From positions 1 through 26,267 of the forward strand of contig CAYLSM010000043.1 in NCBI GenBank assembly GCA_964386505.1: 26,267 nt of DNA, in the 5' to 3' direction. Shown one piece after another: positions 7,679 to 14,845 of the stretch; the first letter of the stretch is position 1, and each line of letters begins with the position of its first letter. The stretch comes from JAJFUG01 sp964386505 (GTDB taxonomy: Bacteria > Gemmatimonadota > Glassbacteria > GWA2-58-10). The notes beneath the pieces were generated by a model. That model was not told the origin of the DNA. It saw nothing but the letters and a program-made list of their open reading frames with translations, and did not search any database. Both the position numbers and the translations under genes were made by a program.

Positions 7679-7708
7679 AGTATACCACAGTTGCGACAAA
7701 TTTGTCAA
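7679..7708 (-). promoter_or_regulatory. Sigma-70-type promoter of the pil operon
   Basis: On the minus strand a perfect -35 (TTGACA, 7708-7703) and a near-perfect -10 (TATACT, 7684-7679) are separated by 18 bases. Transcription would start near 7672, about 35 bases before the pilM start codon. A perfect 12-bp palindrome (gacaaatttgtc, 7695-7706) overlaps the -35 box and is a candidate operator. Confidence 0.75.
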
Positions 7709-7937
7709 GCCGGCGTTTTATGCCGTAATGTGCTATATCTTCAATAGTTAGAGCATCCCGGATGAGTTGTGCACCCGGGAATGGAACAAATCGGGAATTT
7801 TCTCTCATTGACTGTGTGTACGGTCACCGGGTCAGCCGAGGATATCTTGTCCGCGGCTCCCGGAGCCGTCCTGGCGGGATGGCTGCGCGCGGTTCACGCC
7901 CGGCGCGCACGGGCCGGGCTGTCTGTCTGGCTGAGTC

Positions 7938-7967
7938 AGTCTATCACGAAACAGGGACGGGAGTCAA
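7938..7967 (-). promoter_or_regulatory. Second promoter-like sequence upstream of the pil operon
   Basis: On the minus strand TTGACT (7967-7962) and TAGACT (7943-7938) are separated by 18 bases, the same spacing as the proximal pil promoter. A transcript starting here, near 7931, would run about 295 bases through GC-rich DNA before pilM, giving a long leader or a small RNA. Confidence 0.35.
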
Positions 7968-8055
7968 CTTTTTGGTGGAAAAAAATGGATAGAAATGCAC
8001 AGGCGCAGCGGATCACGATCTCTCAACGCTCGAACAACCGGCCGTAAATGCAACA

Positions 8056-8076
8056 GGGAGGGCTTGAAACCCTCCC
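8056..8076 (-). terminator. Weak terminator-like hairpin after the sigma factor gene
   Basis: gggaggg (8056-8062) pairs with ccctccc (8070-8076) across a 7-nt loop, 42 bases beyond the sigma factor stop codon. On the minus strand there is no good run of T after the stem, so termination may be inefficient or the hairpin may only stabilise the transcript end. Confidence 0.35.
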
Positions 8077-8118
8077 CGGCAGTAAAGGCTCTATCTGTCG
8101 GCTCCGGGAACACCGGTC

Positions 8119-9012
8119 TCAGTTGAGATAGGTCTCCTCGGCTTTCTTCTGGTTGGCCTGGCGCAGTTGCTTGATCGCTTTTTCCTTGATCTGCCGCACG
8201 CGCTCGCGGGTCACGCCGAAGATTTCGCCGATCTCCTCAAGGGTCATCGGCTCGGTGTCATCCAGGCCGTAGTAGAAGCGCAGGATACGGGCCTCACGGT
8301 CCTTGATCGAGGAGAGCATATCCTCGATGGCCTCAGTCAGCTCCTGCTTGAACATCCCGTCCATCGGTCCGGGAGTCTTGTCATCCGGGATCGAGTTGAG
8401 CAGAATGATGTCATCCTGCGGGTTGGAACTCGACTCCAGCGAGTACTGCGGCTGGTACAGGGGCATCATCTCGGCCAGCTCGTCACTGGCCATGTCGATC
8501 TCCTGCATGATCTCGGTGGTGGTGGGATCGCGGCCCAGTTCCTGGCTCAGGCTGTTCAGCGCTTTTTCCATCTTGAACATGGCGCTGGCTTTGTTGAGCG
8601 GGATCCGCACCACGCGGCTCTGCTCGCTCAGGTACTGGATTATCGCCTGCTTGATCCACCAGACCGCGTAGGTGATGAAACGCACGCCCTTGGTCTCGTC
8701 GAACTTGTGCGCGGCCCGGATCAGCCCGATGTTGCCCTCGTTGATCAGATCGGAGAGCGACACCCCCAGGTTCTGGTATTTCTTGGCGATCGAGACCACG
8801 AAACGCAGGTTGGACAGCACCAGTTTCTCGATGGCGCTGCGGTTGCCGGCCTTGTAGGAACTGGCCAGGCGGACCTCTTCCTCTGGACGAAGCAGGGGAT
8901 AGTTGCTTATTTCCTTCAGATACAATGAGATCGAATCCTCGTCGAACCGGCTTTTCCTGACCGGCGGTTTCGGCTTGGCCTGATCTTTATTCTCTTTGCG
9001 GTTCTTGTTCAA
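8119..9012 (-). CDS. rpoD: RNA polymerase sigma factor, RpoD/SigA-like, short Bacteroidota-type
   Basis: This 297-residue sigma-70 family factor has region 1.2 (DSISLYLKEISNYPLL, about 26-41), region 2 with the core-binding NLRFVVSIAKKYQ stretch and the DNA-melting and -10 recognition helix YAVWWIKQAIIQYL (about 116-129), region 3 and region 4 with the -35-binding TLEEIGEIFGVTRERVRQIKEKAI helix-turn-helix (near 260-283). Region 1.1 and the non-conserved insert of proteobacterial RpoD are absent. Length and layout match the primary sigma factor of Bacteroidota, so this is probably the housekeeping factor; an alternative group 2 factor is possible. Translation appears to start at TTG (9012), with GGAG 9 bases upstream. 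It is the last gene of a minus-strand run that starts with csrA. Confidence 0.8.
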   Translation of the reverse strand: MNKNRKENKDQAKPKPPVRKSRFDEDSISLYLKEISNYPLLRPEEEVRLASSYKAGNRSAIEKLVLSNLRFVVSIAKKYQNLGVSLSDLINEGNIGLIRAAHKFDETKGVRFITYAVWWIKQAIIQYLSEQSRVVRIPLNKASAMFKMEKALNSLSQELGRDPTTTEIMQEIDMASDELAEMMPLYQPQYSLESSSNPQDDIILLNSIPDDKTPGPMDGMFKQELTEAIEDMLSSIKDREARILRFYYGLDDTEPMTLEEIGEIFGVTRERVRQIKEKAIKQLRQANQKKAEETYLN

Positions 9013-9116
9013 GCGTAATCACTCCGCGTCGCTGTTGTACTTACTCTGTTGAGCGCCGGTAATTCTACTAACCCGGATTCGGCGGGAAAGTTCCACCCGT
9101 CCCTGCGCTGCGGCGG

Positions 9117-9731
9117 TCAGCGGTTGAACATCCCGAACTGACGCAGGATTTCCTGGCCCCGGACCAGGACCGCGTCGGATGGACAGTTCGGGCACTGGCG
9201 CGGGTCATCCGCATACAGGGCGAACACCGACTTGCACTTGATGCAGGCAAAAAGCTGGATATCGGTTTCCTGCGCCGCCTCGGGGTTGGACTCGATGGCT
9301 TTGAGCTTGTTGCCAAGGTATTCGAGGTCCTGGAATTCCAGGGTTTCCAAGGCGGCCTTGTGCAGCCTCCCGGCGATCTCGTCCTCCATCTCGCGGCGGC
9401 GTTTTTCGAGCTTGGCCATCGCGTTCTCGGTGCTGTTTTCGGCGGAGGAAGAGTCCTCGGTCGCCGCCGCCTGACCCTCTCCAGACGGAGCGTTTTCCGG
9501 GGAAGCGGGCTGGGACGGGGCGGCAGAGGCGGGCGGCGGGGCCGTCGCCGCGGCGGGCTCGGGGCCGATTGCGCTGGTGAGCAGGCCCTCCGGGGGAATC
9601 ATTCCCGAATCGGGCAGGCTGATAAGCATATGTGCGCCACAATTCTTGCAGCGGGCCTTTTTCGGTCCGCCCGCGAGCATGTCGTCGCGCACCTTGAACT
9701 TGGAGTCGCAGTTGTGGCAGATGATTATCAT
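9117..9731 (-). CDS. Zinc-ribbon protein of unknown function
   Basis: The protein has an N-terminal zinc ribbon of the MJ0042 type (CHNC near residue 5, then CKNC about 24 residues later), an Ala/Pro-rich disordered linker (about 45-105), a charged helical or coiled-coil segment (KLEKRRREMEDEIAGRLHKA and on, about 108-150) and a second C-terminal ribbon (CIKC, 11 residues, CPNC). MJ0042 ribbons are known from proteins of diverse function; I infer only metal binding and perhaps nucleic-acid or protein contact. The ATG at 9731 is preferred; a TTG two codons upstream (9737) is an alternative. It lies 71 bases downstream of a second Cys-rich protein and 104 upstream of the sigma factor gene. No enzyme motif is visible. 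Confidence 0.65.
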   Translation of the reverse strand: MIIICHNCDSKFKVRDDMLAGGPKKARCKNCGAHMLISLPDSGMIPPEGLLTSAIGPEPAAATAPPPASAAPSQPASPENAPSGEGQAAATEDSSSAENSTENAMAKLEKRRREMEDEIAGRLHKAALETLEFQDLEYLGNKLKAIESNPEAAQETDIQLFACIKCKSVFALYADDPRQCPNCPSDAVLVRGQEILRQFGMFNR

Positions 9732-9802
9732 ACGCAATCACCGCCTGGCGGGAGATCGGTTGCGGCAGGGGCCGTTCTACGGGGAGTGGGCCGGAGTGCG
9801 GC

Positions 9803-10195
9803 TCACTCCTCGAGCGGCAGGAATCCGATACAGAGCATGCGGTTGAGCTTGAGGCCGCTCTGTTTACAGCTTCTGCGACAACGGGCGCAGGTTTCGTGGA
9901 CCCGCCCGAGGGCATTCAGGGTTGGCGGTGGCGCCGGTCGTACGCTGCTTTCCGGCGGCAGGTTGGAGGCCAGGCGAAACATCGGGCCAGGGAAGGCCGG
10001 GCTGGACGGATCATCCACTGTGTCCGGCTCATCCGGCGACAACTGCTCCGTGGGCGGAGGCGAGGGCAGGTTCTCCACTGCCTCGATCTCCGGCTCCTCA
10101 GGCTCGTCCTGGACCGGCCCGCCCGAATTTTCACCATACAGCCGGCTCAGTTTTTCCCACAGGCCGAGCTGATCTTTTTCCAGTTCTTCACTCAT
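9803..10195 (-). CDS. Hypothetical protein with C-terminal cysteine cluster
   Basis: I do not recognise this 130-residue protein. It begins with a charged helix (SEELEKDQLGLWEKLSRLYG), continues as an acidic, Pro/Glu-rich and probably disordered region (about 22-85), and ends with a compact Cys motif, CARCRRSCKQSG, followed by another Cys 11 residues later (CxxCx3Cx11C), which could bind zinc or an Fe-S cluster. The ATG at 10195 has a purine-rich GGGGAAG just upstream; the open frame extends to 10216 but without a better site. It lies between csrA and the zinc-ribbon gene and may share their transcript. Base composition and codon use look like the neighbours. Confidence 0.55.
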   Translation of the reverse strand: MSEELEKDQLGLWEKLSRLYGENSGGPVQDEPEEPEIEAVENLPSPPPTEQLSPDEPDTVDDPSSPAFPGPMFRLASNLPPESSVRPAPPPTLNALGRVHETCARCRRSCKQSGLKLNRMLCIGFLPLEE

Positions 10196-10282
10196 CCACG
10201 ACTTCCCCGGCCGCAACGCGGCGCCACTGACCGGATAACGGACAAAGGCGGCTCCGGTTACACCGCCCGACCGGGATGTCGG

Positions 10283-10555
10283 TCAACCGGCCTGGCGTTC
10301 CGATTCGTGCCCGTCGTTTTCGTCGGCAGGCACCTCCACCGAGGTCTCCAGTCCGGCCAGGTCATCGGCGCTCACCTGCGCCGCGCGGATGTTCTCTTCC
10401 TGTATTTTCTCGTAGACTTCCTGGCGGTGCACCGAAATCTCGCGCGGGGCCTTAACTCCCAGCTTGACCTGCTTGCCCTGTATCTCGACCACGGTCACCT
10501 TGATGTCGTCTCCAATGGCGACCGATTCGCCCTGTTTCCGTGTCAGGATCAGCAT
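10283..10555 (-). CDS. csrA: Carbon storage regulator CsrA
   Basis: CsrA dimers bind GGA-containing hairpins in mRNA leaders and block or stabilise translation. The first 60 residues are canonical: MLILTRKQGESVAIGDDIKVTV start, the GKQVKLGVKAP core and the RNA-contacting APREISVHRQEVYEKIQEEN segment. The total of 90 residues is longer than the common 61-75 because of an acidic C-terminal tail (ADENDGHESE). I chose the ATG at 10555 because AAAGGAG lies 7 bases upstream; the open frame continues to 10660 without family-like sequence. The flagellar partner FliW is not present in this window. Pilus and motility genes are frequent CsrA targets, which makes the neighbouring pil operon a natural candidate, but this is inference. 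Confidence 0.93.
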   Translation of the reverse strand: MLILTRKQGESVAIGDDIKVTVVEIQGKQVKLGVKAPREISVHRQEVYEKIQEENIRAAQVSADDLAGLETSVEVPADENDGHESERQAG

Positions 10556-10651
10556 CCCTGCGCTCCTTTGTTCAGGTACGGGGCGGATCTCACCGTGCCC
10601 GATGCATCCGCTTATTCCGGGTCCACGCCGGGCGGACCCACCCGGCAGTTG

Positions 10652-10680
10652 AAGATACAATATGGCCCCGGCAATAGCAA
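10652..10680 (-). promoter_or_regulatory. Possible csrA promoter
   Basis: On the minus strand TTGCTA (10680-10675) and TATCTT (10657-10652) are separated by 17 bases, about 95 bases before the csrA start codon. The predicted leader contains a hairpin (gggtcc 10619-10624 with ggaccc 10634-10639). Both promoter boxes are imperfect. Confidence 0.3.
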
Positions 10681-10774
10681 GGCCTATCGATAGAGCTTAC
10701 AACCCTCTGCGGGAAAGTCAAGCTTAAAATCTCCGGCTGTTACGGTACTCACGTTTCGGCCGCAGAGAGCCCTC

Positions 10775-13700
10775 TCAGAGCAGGTCGAGCTGACGGTCGG
10801 GGGGACGGCGGCGCGGCGGCAGCGGAGCAAAGGTCTCCAGGCACTCGGCCGGAATGTCGGCCACGAGCGGCGACCAGCCCGCTTCCAGGGTCCGTCCGTG
10901 CAGAAGCCGGCGCGCGGAACTGGTGAGGTACAGACGGCGTCCGGCGCGGGTCATGGCAACGTACAGCAGGCGGCGCTCCTCGGCCGGGTCGCAGCCCTCG
11001 CGCTCCAGCGGCAACTGGCCCGCCTCCAGGCCGCAGATAAACACCACCGGGAACTCCAGTCCCTTGGCCGCGTGCATGCTGCTCAGGGTCACCGCCTCGG
11101 CTGCGGCGCGCCCGGAACTGCGTTCCAGGTCGCCCTCGGCCTGGAGCGCCACCCGGCGCAGGAACTCTCGCGCGCCGGTGAAAGGCTCGGCTACACGCAG
11201 AAGGTGCTCCAGCGGCTCGGGACGGCCCGGGCGCCGGGGCAGAAGCTCACCGGCCAGAGATTCGAGCAGGGCGTTCGGGGGCAGACGGTCGAGGTCACGG
11301 CGGCAGCGGTCCACCAGCTCCAGGAAACGGGCGGCTTTCTCCCCGTGGCGCGACAGCGGCACCTCGCGGCTGATCTGGGCCTTCAGCTCGGCCAGCAGCG
11401 GACGGCCGTGCTCGGCGGCGTTCTGCGCAAGACGGGCGAAATACTCGCCCTCAGGGTCCAGCCCAGCCAGGCGCAGCGCCCCCCGGAAATGCAAATTATC
11501 CTGGGCCGTGGCGGCCAGGCGCAACAGGGCCAGGAGACCCTGCACCTCGCGGTCGGCCAGGAACGAGCGCGAGGCGCGCACCCGGCAGGGCAGGCCCTCC
11601 ACCACGAAGGCGCGCTCCAATTCCTCCAGTAATGCTCCGGTGCGGGCCACCACCAGCACGTCGCCGAAACTGTAGTCACAATCGTCTTCATCCGTTCCGG
11701 AATGCCGCCCGGCGCGTCCCTGGCCGTGCGCCTCCAGCATCGAGGCGCCCCCGGCCAGGCGGGTGACCTCGCGCACCACGGCGATGGCCTCGGCGGTTTC
11801 GGATGGGCAGCGCATCTGCCGGAGCGGTGTCTCCGGCCCGCCCGCGGCCTGCGGAGCGGCCCAGGGCGATCCGCCCGCGGCGATCAGGGCCCCCGCGGCC
11901 CGGGTCACGACCGGGCTGCAGCGGTAGCCGGTCGAGAGGCTCAGCACCAGCGCGGCTGGGTAGTCGTCTTTCAGGCGCTCGAAAATGTCGGGGACCGCGC
12001 CGCGGAACGCGTAGATCGACTGGTTGGGGTCGCCGATCACGAACAGCCCCGCGCCTCCAGGCCCGGCCAGCCAGCGCACCAGCTCGTACTGCGCCGGGTT
12101 GACATCCTGGAACTCATCCACCAGCAACTGGTTTGCTCCGGCGCGGGCCGCGGCCAGGGCCTGCGGGTCTTCTGATAGCAGGCGCACTGTTTCGGCGATC
12201 AGGCTGTCGAAATCCAGCACCCCCAGTCGCCCGCACAGGCTGCGGTAGGCGGTCCAGGCGGCGCGCACAGCCTCGGGGCCGCGGTAGCTGTCCGGGGATT
12301 CCAGACGCGACACGGCCAGGGAGATCGCCTCGGACACCTGGGCCAGGCGCGCTCCGCCGCCGGGTTCCAGGCATTCGCGCAGCAGGTCAAGGCGCTCGTT
12401 CTCATCCAGCAGCACGGGCGTGCGGCCCAGAACGCGGCTCAGGCACTCCAGGCACCAGGCGTGGAAAGTGCCGACAAACATCCTCCCGGCGCGTCCCTCT
12501 AACAGAGCGCCGGCCTGGCTTTCGATCCTGGTGTGCATCTGCTCGGCGGCGCGGTTGGTGAAAGTGATCGCTGTGATCGATCCGGGTGAAACGCCGCGCT
12601 CGCGCAAAAGGTGCAGGACTCGGGCGGCCAGACAGCGGGTCTTGCCCGTGCCCGGACCGGCGGCCACGGCCACGGGACTGTCGCCGTCATGCTCCACCGC
12701 GGCGCGCTGGGCTGGGTCGAGCGCGGCCAGAGGGTCAGTCGAGCCGGTTGTTTCGACTACCACGGCGGGCTGTTCAGTCCGGGGCGCTTTGACCGCGGGC
12801 CGGGCCGGGCCTGACGCCGGGGTGGGTGCCTCGTTCGGGGGAGCGCTCTCCGCGGCGAAGAAAAACATCTGGCCCGCCCCGCTGTCTCGCTCGCCCGGGG
12901 CGAAAATACGCACCGTGCCGAACTCGCCGTCATAGCCCGGGTCCACGCTCAGCTCACCGGCGCGGGAGCGGCGGACTGCCTCGGCGGCCAGGGGGCCGGC
13001 CAGACGGGCGATATCCTCCAGCGGCGTGTGGCGCAGCACCTCCAGCTCCTGGCCGAGGTTGGAGAGGACCCTTTGGAGCAGGCTCTCGGTTTTCTTGGTG
13101 GCCGGGCCGGCATCCAACACCTCGGCCAGTATTTCACGCAGGGGCACCAGGTGCTCATAGTAGCGGGCCGCGGCCGGGTGCGCGCCATCCGGGCGGTCGG
13201 CCAGCTCGACCACGCGACCGTAGACCCCGCCGGTCAGCTTGCCCCCGCAGACCGGGCAGCGTCCGCCCAGGGCCGCCGCCTCATCCGGGTGCAGGCGCAC
13301 CCCGCAGGCCCGGTGCCCGTCGTAGTGGTACTTGCCCTCCTCCGGGTGGAACTCCAGCGTGCCGACAAAGCGCTGGGGGTCGCGCGAGCGCAGGGCGCCG
13401 GTGAGCCCCTTCCAGCTCAGCTCGTCGTCGATCAGGTTGGCCTCGCGGGCCAGCTTGTCCGGCGAGTGGGCATCGCTGTTCGAGACCAGGGCGAACCGGT
13501 CCAGGGCCGAGAGTCTCCAGTTCATGGGCGGGTCGGAGGACAGGCCGGTCTCCACGGCGTAAATCGCTCCGGTCAGGTCGCCGTAGCAGTCCTCCATGCG
13601 GTCGAAACCGCTCTTGGAGCCAAAGACCGAAAAGTGCGGGGTCCAGATGTGGGCCGGGATGAAGCAGCAGTCGGGCTCTGCCTCCAGGCTCATGGCCAGA

Positions 13701-14146
13701 AGGTCCCGGCAGTCGAGGCCCAGGATCGGGCGGCCGTCCGAGCGGATGTTGCCGATGCGCTCCAGGCGCTCGCTCAGGCGCGCGGCCGCCTCCAGTGAGG
13801 GCATCAGGATCACGTTGTGCACCTTGCGCGCGCGGCCGCCCCGCTTGTAGATCGAGCTTATTTCGGATGAGAGAACAAAGCGCACCGTGGCGCTGGCGGC
13901 CGGGCCGCTCAGGCGACGGCGCACCTGGCGCTCCAGCTCCGGCTTGAGTCTCAGCAGCCCGCTGCCGTTGTCCGGCTCCAGGGTTTCGGCCAGCTCGCTG
14001 CGCCAGCCGGGATGTGTGAAATCGCCCGTGCCCACCAACTGGATGCCCTTGCGGGCCGCGGCCTCGAACAGGTGCACGGGGTCGCACTCACCGCTGGTGG
14101 CGATAGAGAAATGGGAATGTATGTGCAGATCGGCGACATAGAGCAT
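10775..14146 (-). CDS. Endonuclease Q-like PHP nuclease fused to UvrD-family DNA helicase
   Basis: This 1123-residue fusion joins two repair activities. Residues 1-270 are a PHP metal-dependent nuclease domain: DLHIHSHFS (6-14), GTGDFTHP (39-46), Glu near 94, KVHN (108-111), PAHIWTPHF (164-172) and SNSDAHS (222-228) supply the metal ligands. A Cys/His cluster follows (C281, then CPVC at 297-300). This order matches Endonuclease Q, which nicks DNA at deaminated bases in archaea and some bacteria. After a Pro/Ala-rich linker (about 430-470) comes a complete superfamily 1 helicase: Walker A AGPGTGKT (496-503), TFTNRAA, Walker B DEFQD (677-681), GDPNQSIYAFRG, and late motifs SSMHAAKGLEFP and YVAMTRA. 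The ATG at 14146 directly precedes the PHP fold; an upstream TTG (14236) would add 30 non-conserved residues. Its ribosome binding site is weak. Nuclease plus unwinding suggests base-damage repair. Confidence 0.85.
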   Translation of the reverse strand: MLYVADLHIHSHFSIATSGECDPVHLFEAAARKGIQLVGTGDFTHPGWRSELAETLEPDNGSGLLRLKPELERQVRRRLSGPAASATVRFVLSSEISSIYKRGGRARKVHNVILMPSLEAAARLSERLERIGNIRSDGRPILGLDCRDLLAMSLEAEPDCCFIPAHIWTPHFSVFGSKSGFDRMEDCYGDLTGAIYAVETGLSSDPPMNWRLSALDRFALVSNSDAHSPDKLAREANLIDDELSWKGLTGALRSRDPQRFVGTLEFHPEEGKYHYDGHRACGVRLHPDEAAALGGRCPVCGGKLTGGVYGRVVELADRPDGAHPAAARYYEHLVPLREILAEVLDAGPATKKTESLLQRVLSNLGQELEVLRHTPLEDIARLAGPLAAEAVRRSRAGELSVDPGYDGEFGTVRIFAPGERDSGAGQMFFFAAESAPPNEAPTPASGPARPAVKAPRTEQPAVVVETTGSTDPLAALDPAQRAAVEHDGDSPVAVAAGPGTGKTRCLAARVLHLLRERGVSPGSITAITFTNRAAEQMHTRIESQAGALLEGRAGRMFVGTFHAWCLECLSRVLGRTPVLLDENERLDLLRECLEPGGGARLAQVSEAISLAVSRLESPDSYRGPEAVRAAWTAYRSLCGRLGVLDFDSLIAETVRLLSEDPQALAAARAGANQLLVDEFQDVNPAQYELVRWLAGPGGAGLFVIGDPNQSIYAFRGAVPDIFERLKDDYPAALVLSLSTGYRCSPVVTRAAGALIAAGGSPWAAPQAAGGPETPLRQMRCPSETAEAIAVVREVTRLAGGASMLEAHGQGRAGRHSGTDEDDCDYSFGDVLVVARTGALLEELERAFVVEGLPCRVRASRSFLADREVQGLLALLRLAATAQDNLHFRGALRLAGLDPEGEYFARLAQNAAEHGRPLLAELKAQISREVPLSRHGEKAARFLELVDRCRRDLDRLPPNALLESLAGELLPRRPGRPEPLEHLLRVAEPFTGAREFLRRVALQAEGDLERSSGRAAAEAVTLSSMHAAKGLEFPVVFICGLEAGQLPLEREGCDPAEERRLLYVAMTRAGRRLYLTSSARRLLHGRTLEAGWSPLVADIPAECLETFAPLPPRRRPPDRQLDLL

Positions 14147-14250
14147 GGTCTGTCCGGTGGATACTCCGAAAATTGTGGACCGTGGCCGGTCATTCCTGCC
14201 GGCGGCAATGAAGTCTGCCGTGAATATACCTGGCAACAGGGCAGAAGGTT

Positions 14251-14607
14251 TCAGTCCTGCGGCGCCTTACGGATGCAGCGGCAGAAACCGTGATAGATAG
14301 CGCAGATTCCGCCGCCGGTGGCGAACATGCCCCAGAACAGCGGCCGGCCGAAGATGTGCGCTGCGGTCGGCTTGCAGTAGGGCAGAAGGTACAGGCCCCA
14401 GGTTATCAGGATGAAGCCGATGACGACTGTCACATGGCCGAATACCAGGGTGGCGACCCGGCCTCCCCGCCAGCCCAGCCAGATCAGCGACAGACCGATG
14501 CAGAATGGGGTGAGCTCGAACCAGGCAAGGCTGGATACGAACTGCACCAGGCCAAAGCCCGCGAGCGCGAGGCCCAGGACAAATGTAACTGGACTGTTAA
14601 GTCGCAT
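14251..14607 (-). CDS. Small multi-spanning membrane protein, unknown function
   Basis: The 118-residue protein is hydrophobic, with four likely membrane segments (about 7-28, 32-46, 52-75 and 88-106) and a basic, Cys-containing C-terminus (GFCRCIRKAPQD). No family is recognised. The ATG has GGAGG 8 bases upstream. It has its own divergent promoter (14688-14715) and ends 105 bases before the start codon of the nuclease-helicase gene, so co-transcription with that gene is possible. No catalytic or binding motif is visible. Confidence 0.65.
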   Translation of the reverse strand: MRLNSPVTFVLGLALAGFGLVQFVSSLAWFELTPFCIGLSLIWLGWRGGRVATLVFGHVTVVIGFILITWGLYLLPYCKPTAAHIFGRPLFWGMFATGGGICAIYHGFCRCIRKAPQD

Positions 14608-14687
14608 CGGGTCAACCTCCGGTGGGAGGATATGTCAGGATACGAAGAAAATACAAGCTCCGGTGTGGAGCAGCCTGTGACATTTTT

Positions 14688-14715
14688 AAGATAATTGCGC
14701 CCCCCGGCCTGTCAA
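14688..14715 (-). promoter_or_regulatory. Promoter for the small membrane protein
   Basis: On the minus strand a perfect TTGACA (14715-14710) and TATCTT (14693-14688) are separated by 16 bases, about 80 bases before the start codon at 14607. It is back-to-back with the plus-strand promoter at 14752-14781. Confidence 0.5.
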
Positions 14716-14751
14716 ATCAAAAACTTCACCATCGCATCCCCTCGGATTTAT

Positions 14752-14781
14752 TTGACAAGCAGCGTCGGAAAGCGGTAATTT
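14752..14781 (+). promoter_or_regulatory. Promoter for the Nramp-like transporter
   Basis: TTGACA (14752-14757) and TAATTT (14776-14781) are separated by 18 bases. A short inverted repeat (tttcc 14779-14783 with ggaaa) covers the expected start of transcription and could be an operator or leader hairpin. The start codon of the transporter follows about 60 bases later. Confidence 0.5.
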
Positions 14782-14845
14782 CCTGCCCGGAAAAGACACT
14801 CCCCCGGACTACGACACGTCCCGCAGGAAAGGAGAGCACCCCAAC

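Larger units (their letters stand above)
7709..8118. other. Non-coding region between pil operon promoter and sigma factor gene
   Basis: No supported gene lies in this 410-base stretch. Two short plus-strand frames (7762-7992 and 7769-8047) overlap each other, lack family-like sequence and have no good ribosome binding site. The region holds a second minus-strand promoter-like sequence (7938-7967), several GC-rich potential stems near 7840-7910, and a weak terminator-like hairpin (8056-8076) after the sigma factor gene. Confidence 0.6.

Noticed and set aside
7762..8047. Two overlapping plus-strand frames in the pil-sigma intergenic region
   Set aside because: Neither has a family-like sequence or a convincing start signal, and they overlap in different frames.
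10215..10282. Possible terminator after csrA
   Set aside because: Short stems such as accgga with tccggt exist but are weak and lack a following T run on the minus strand.
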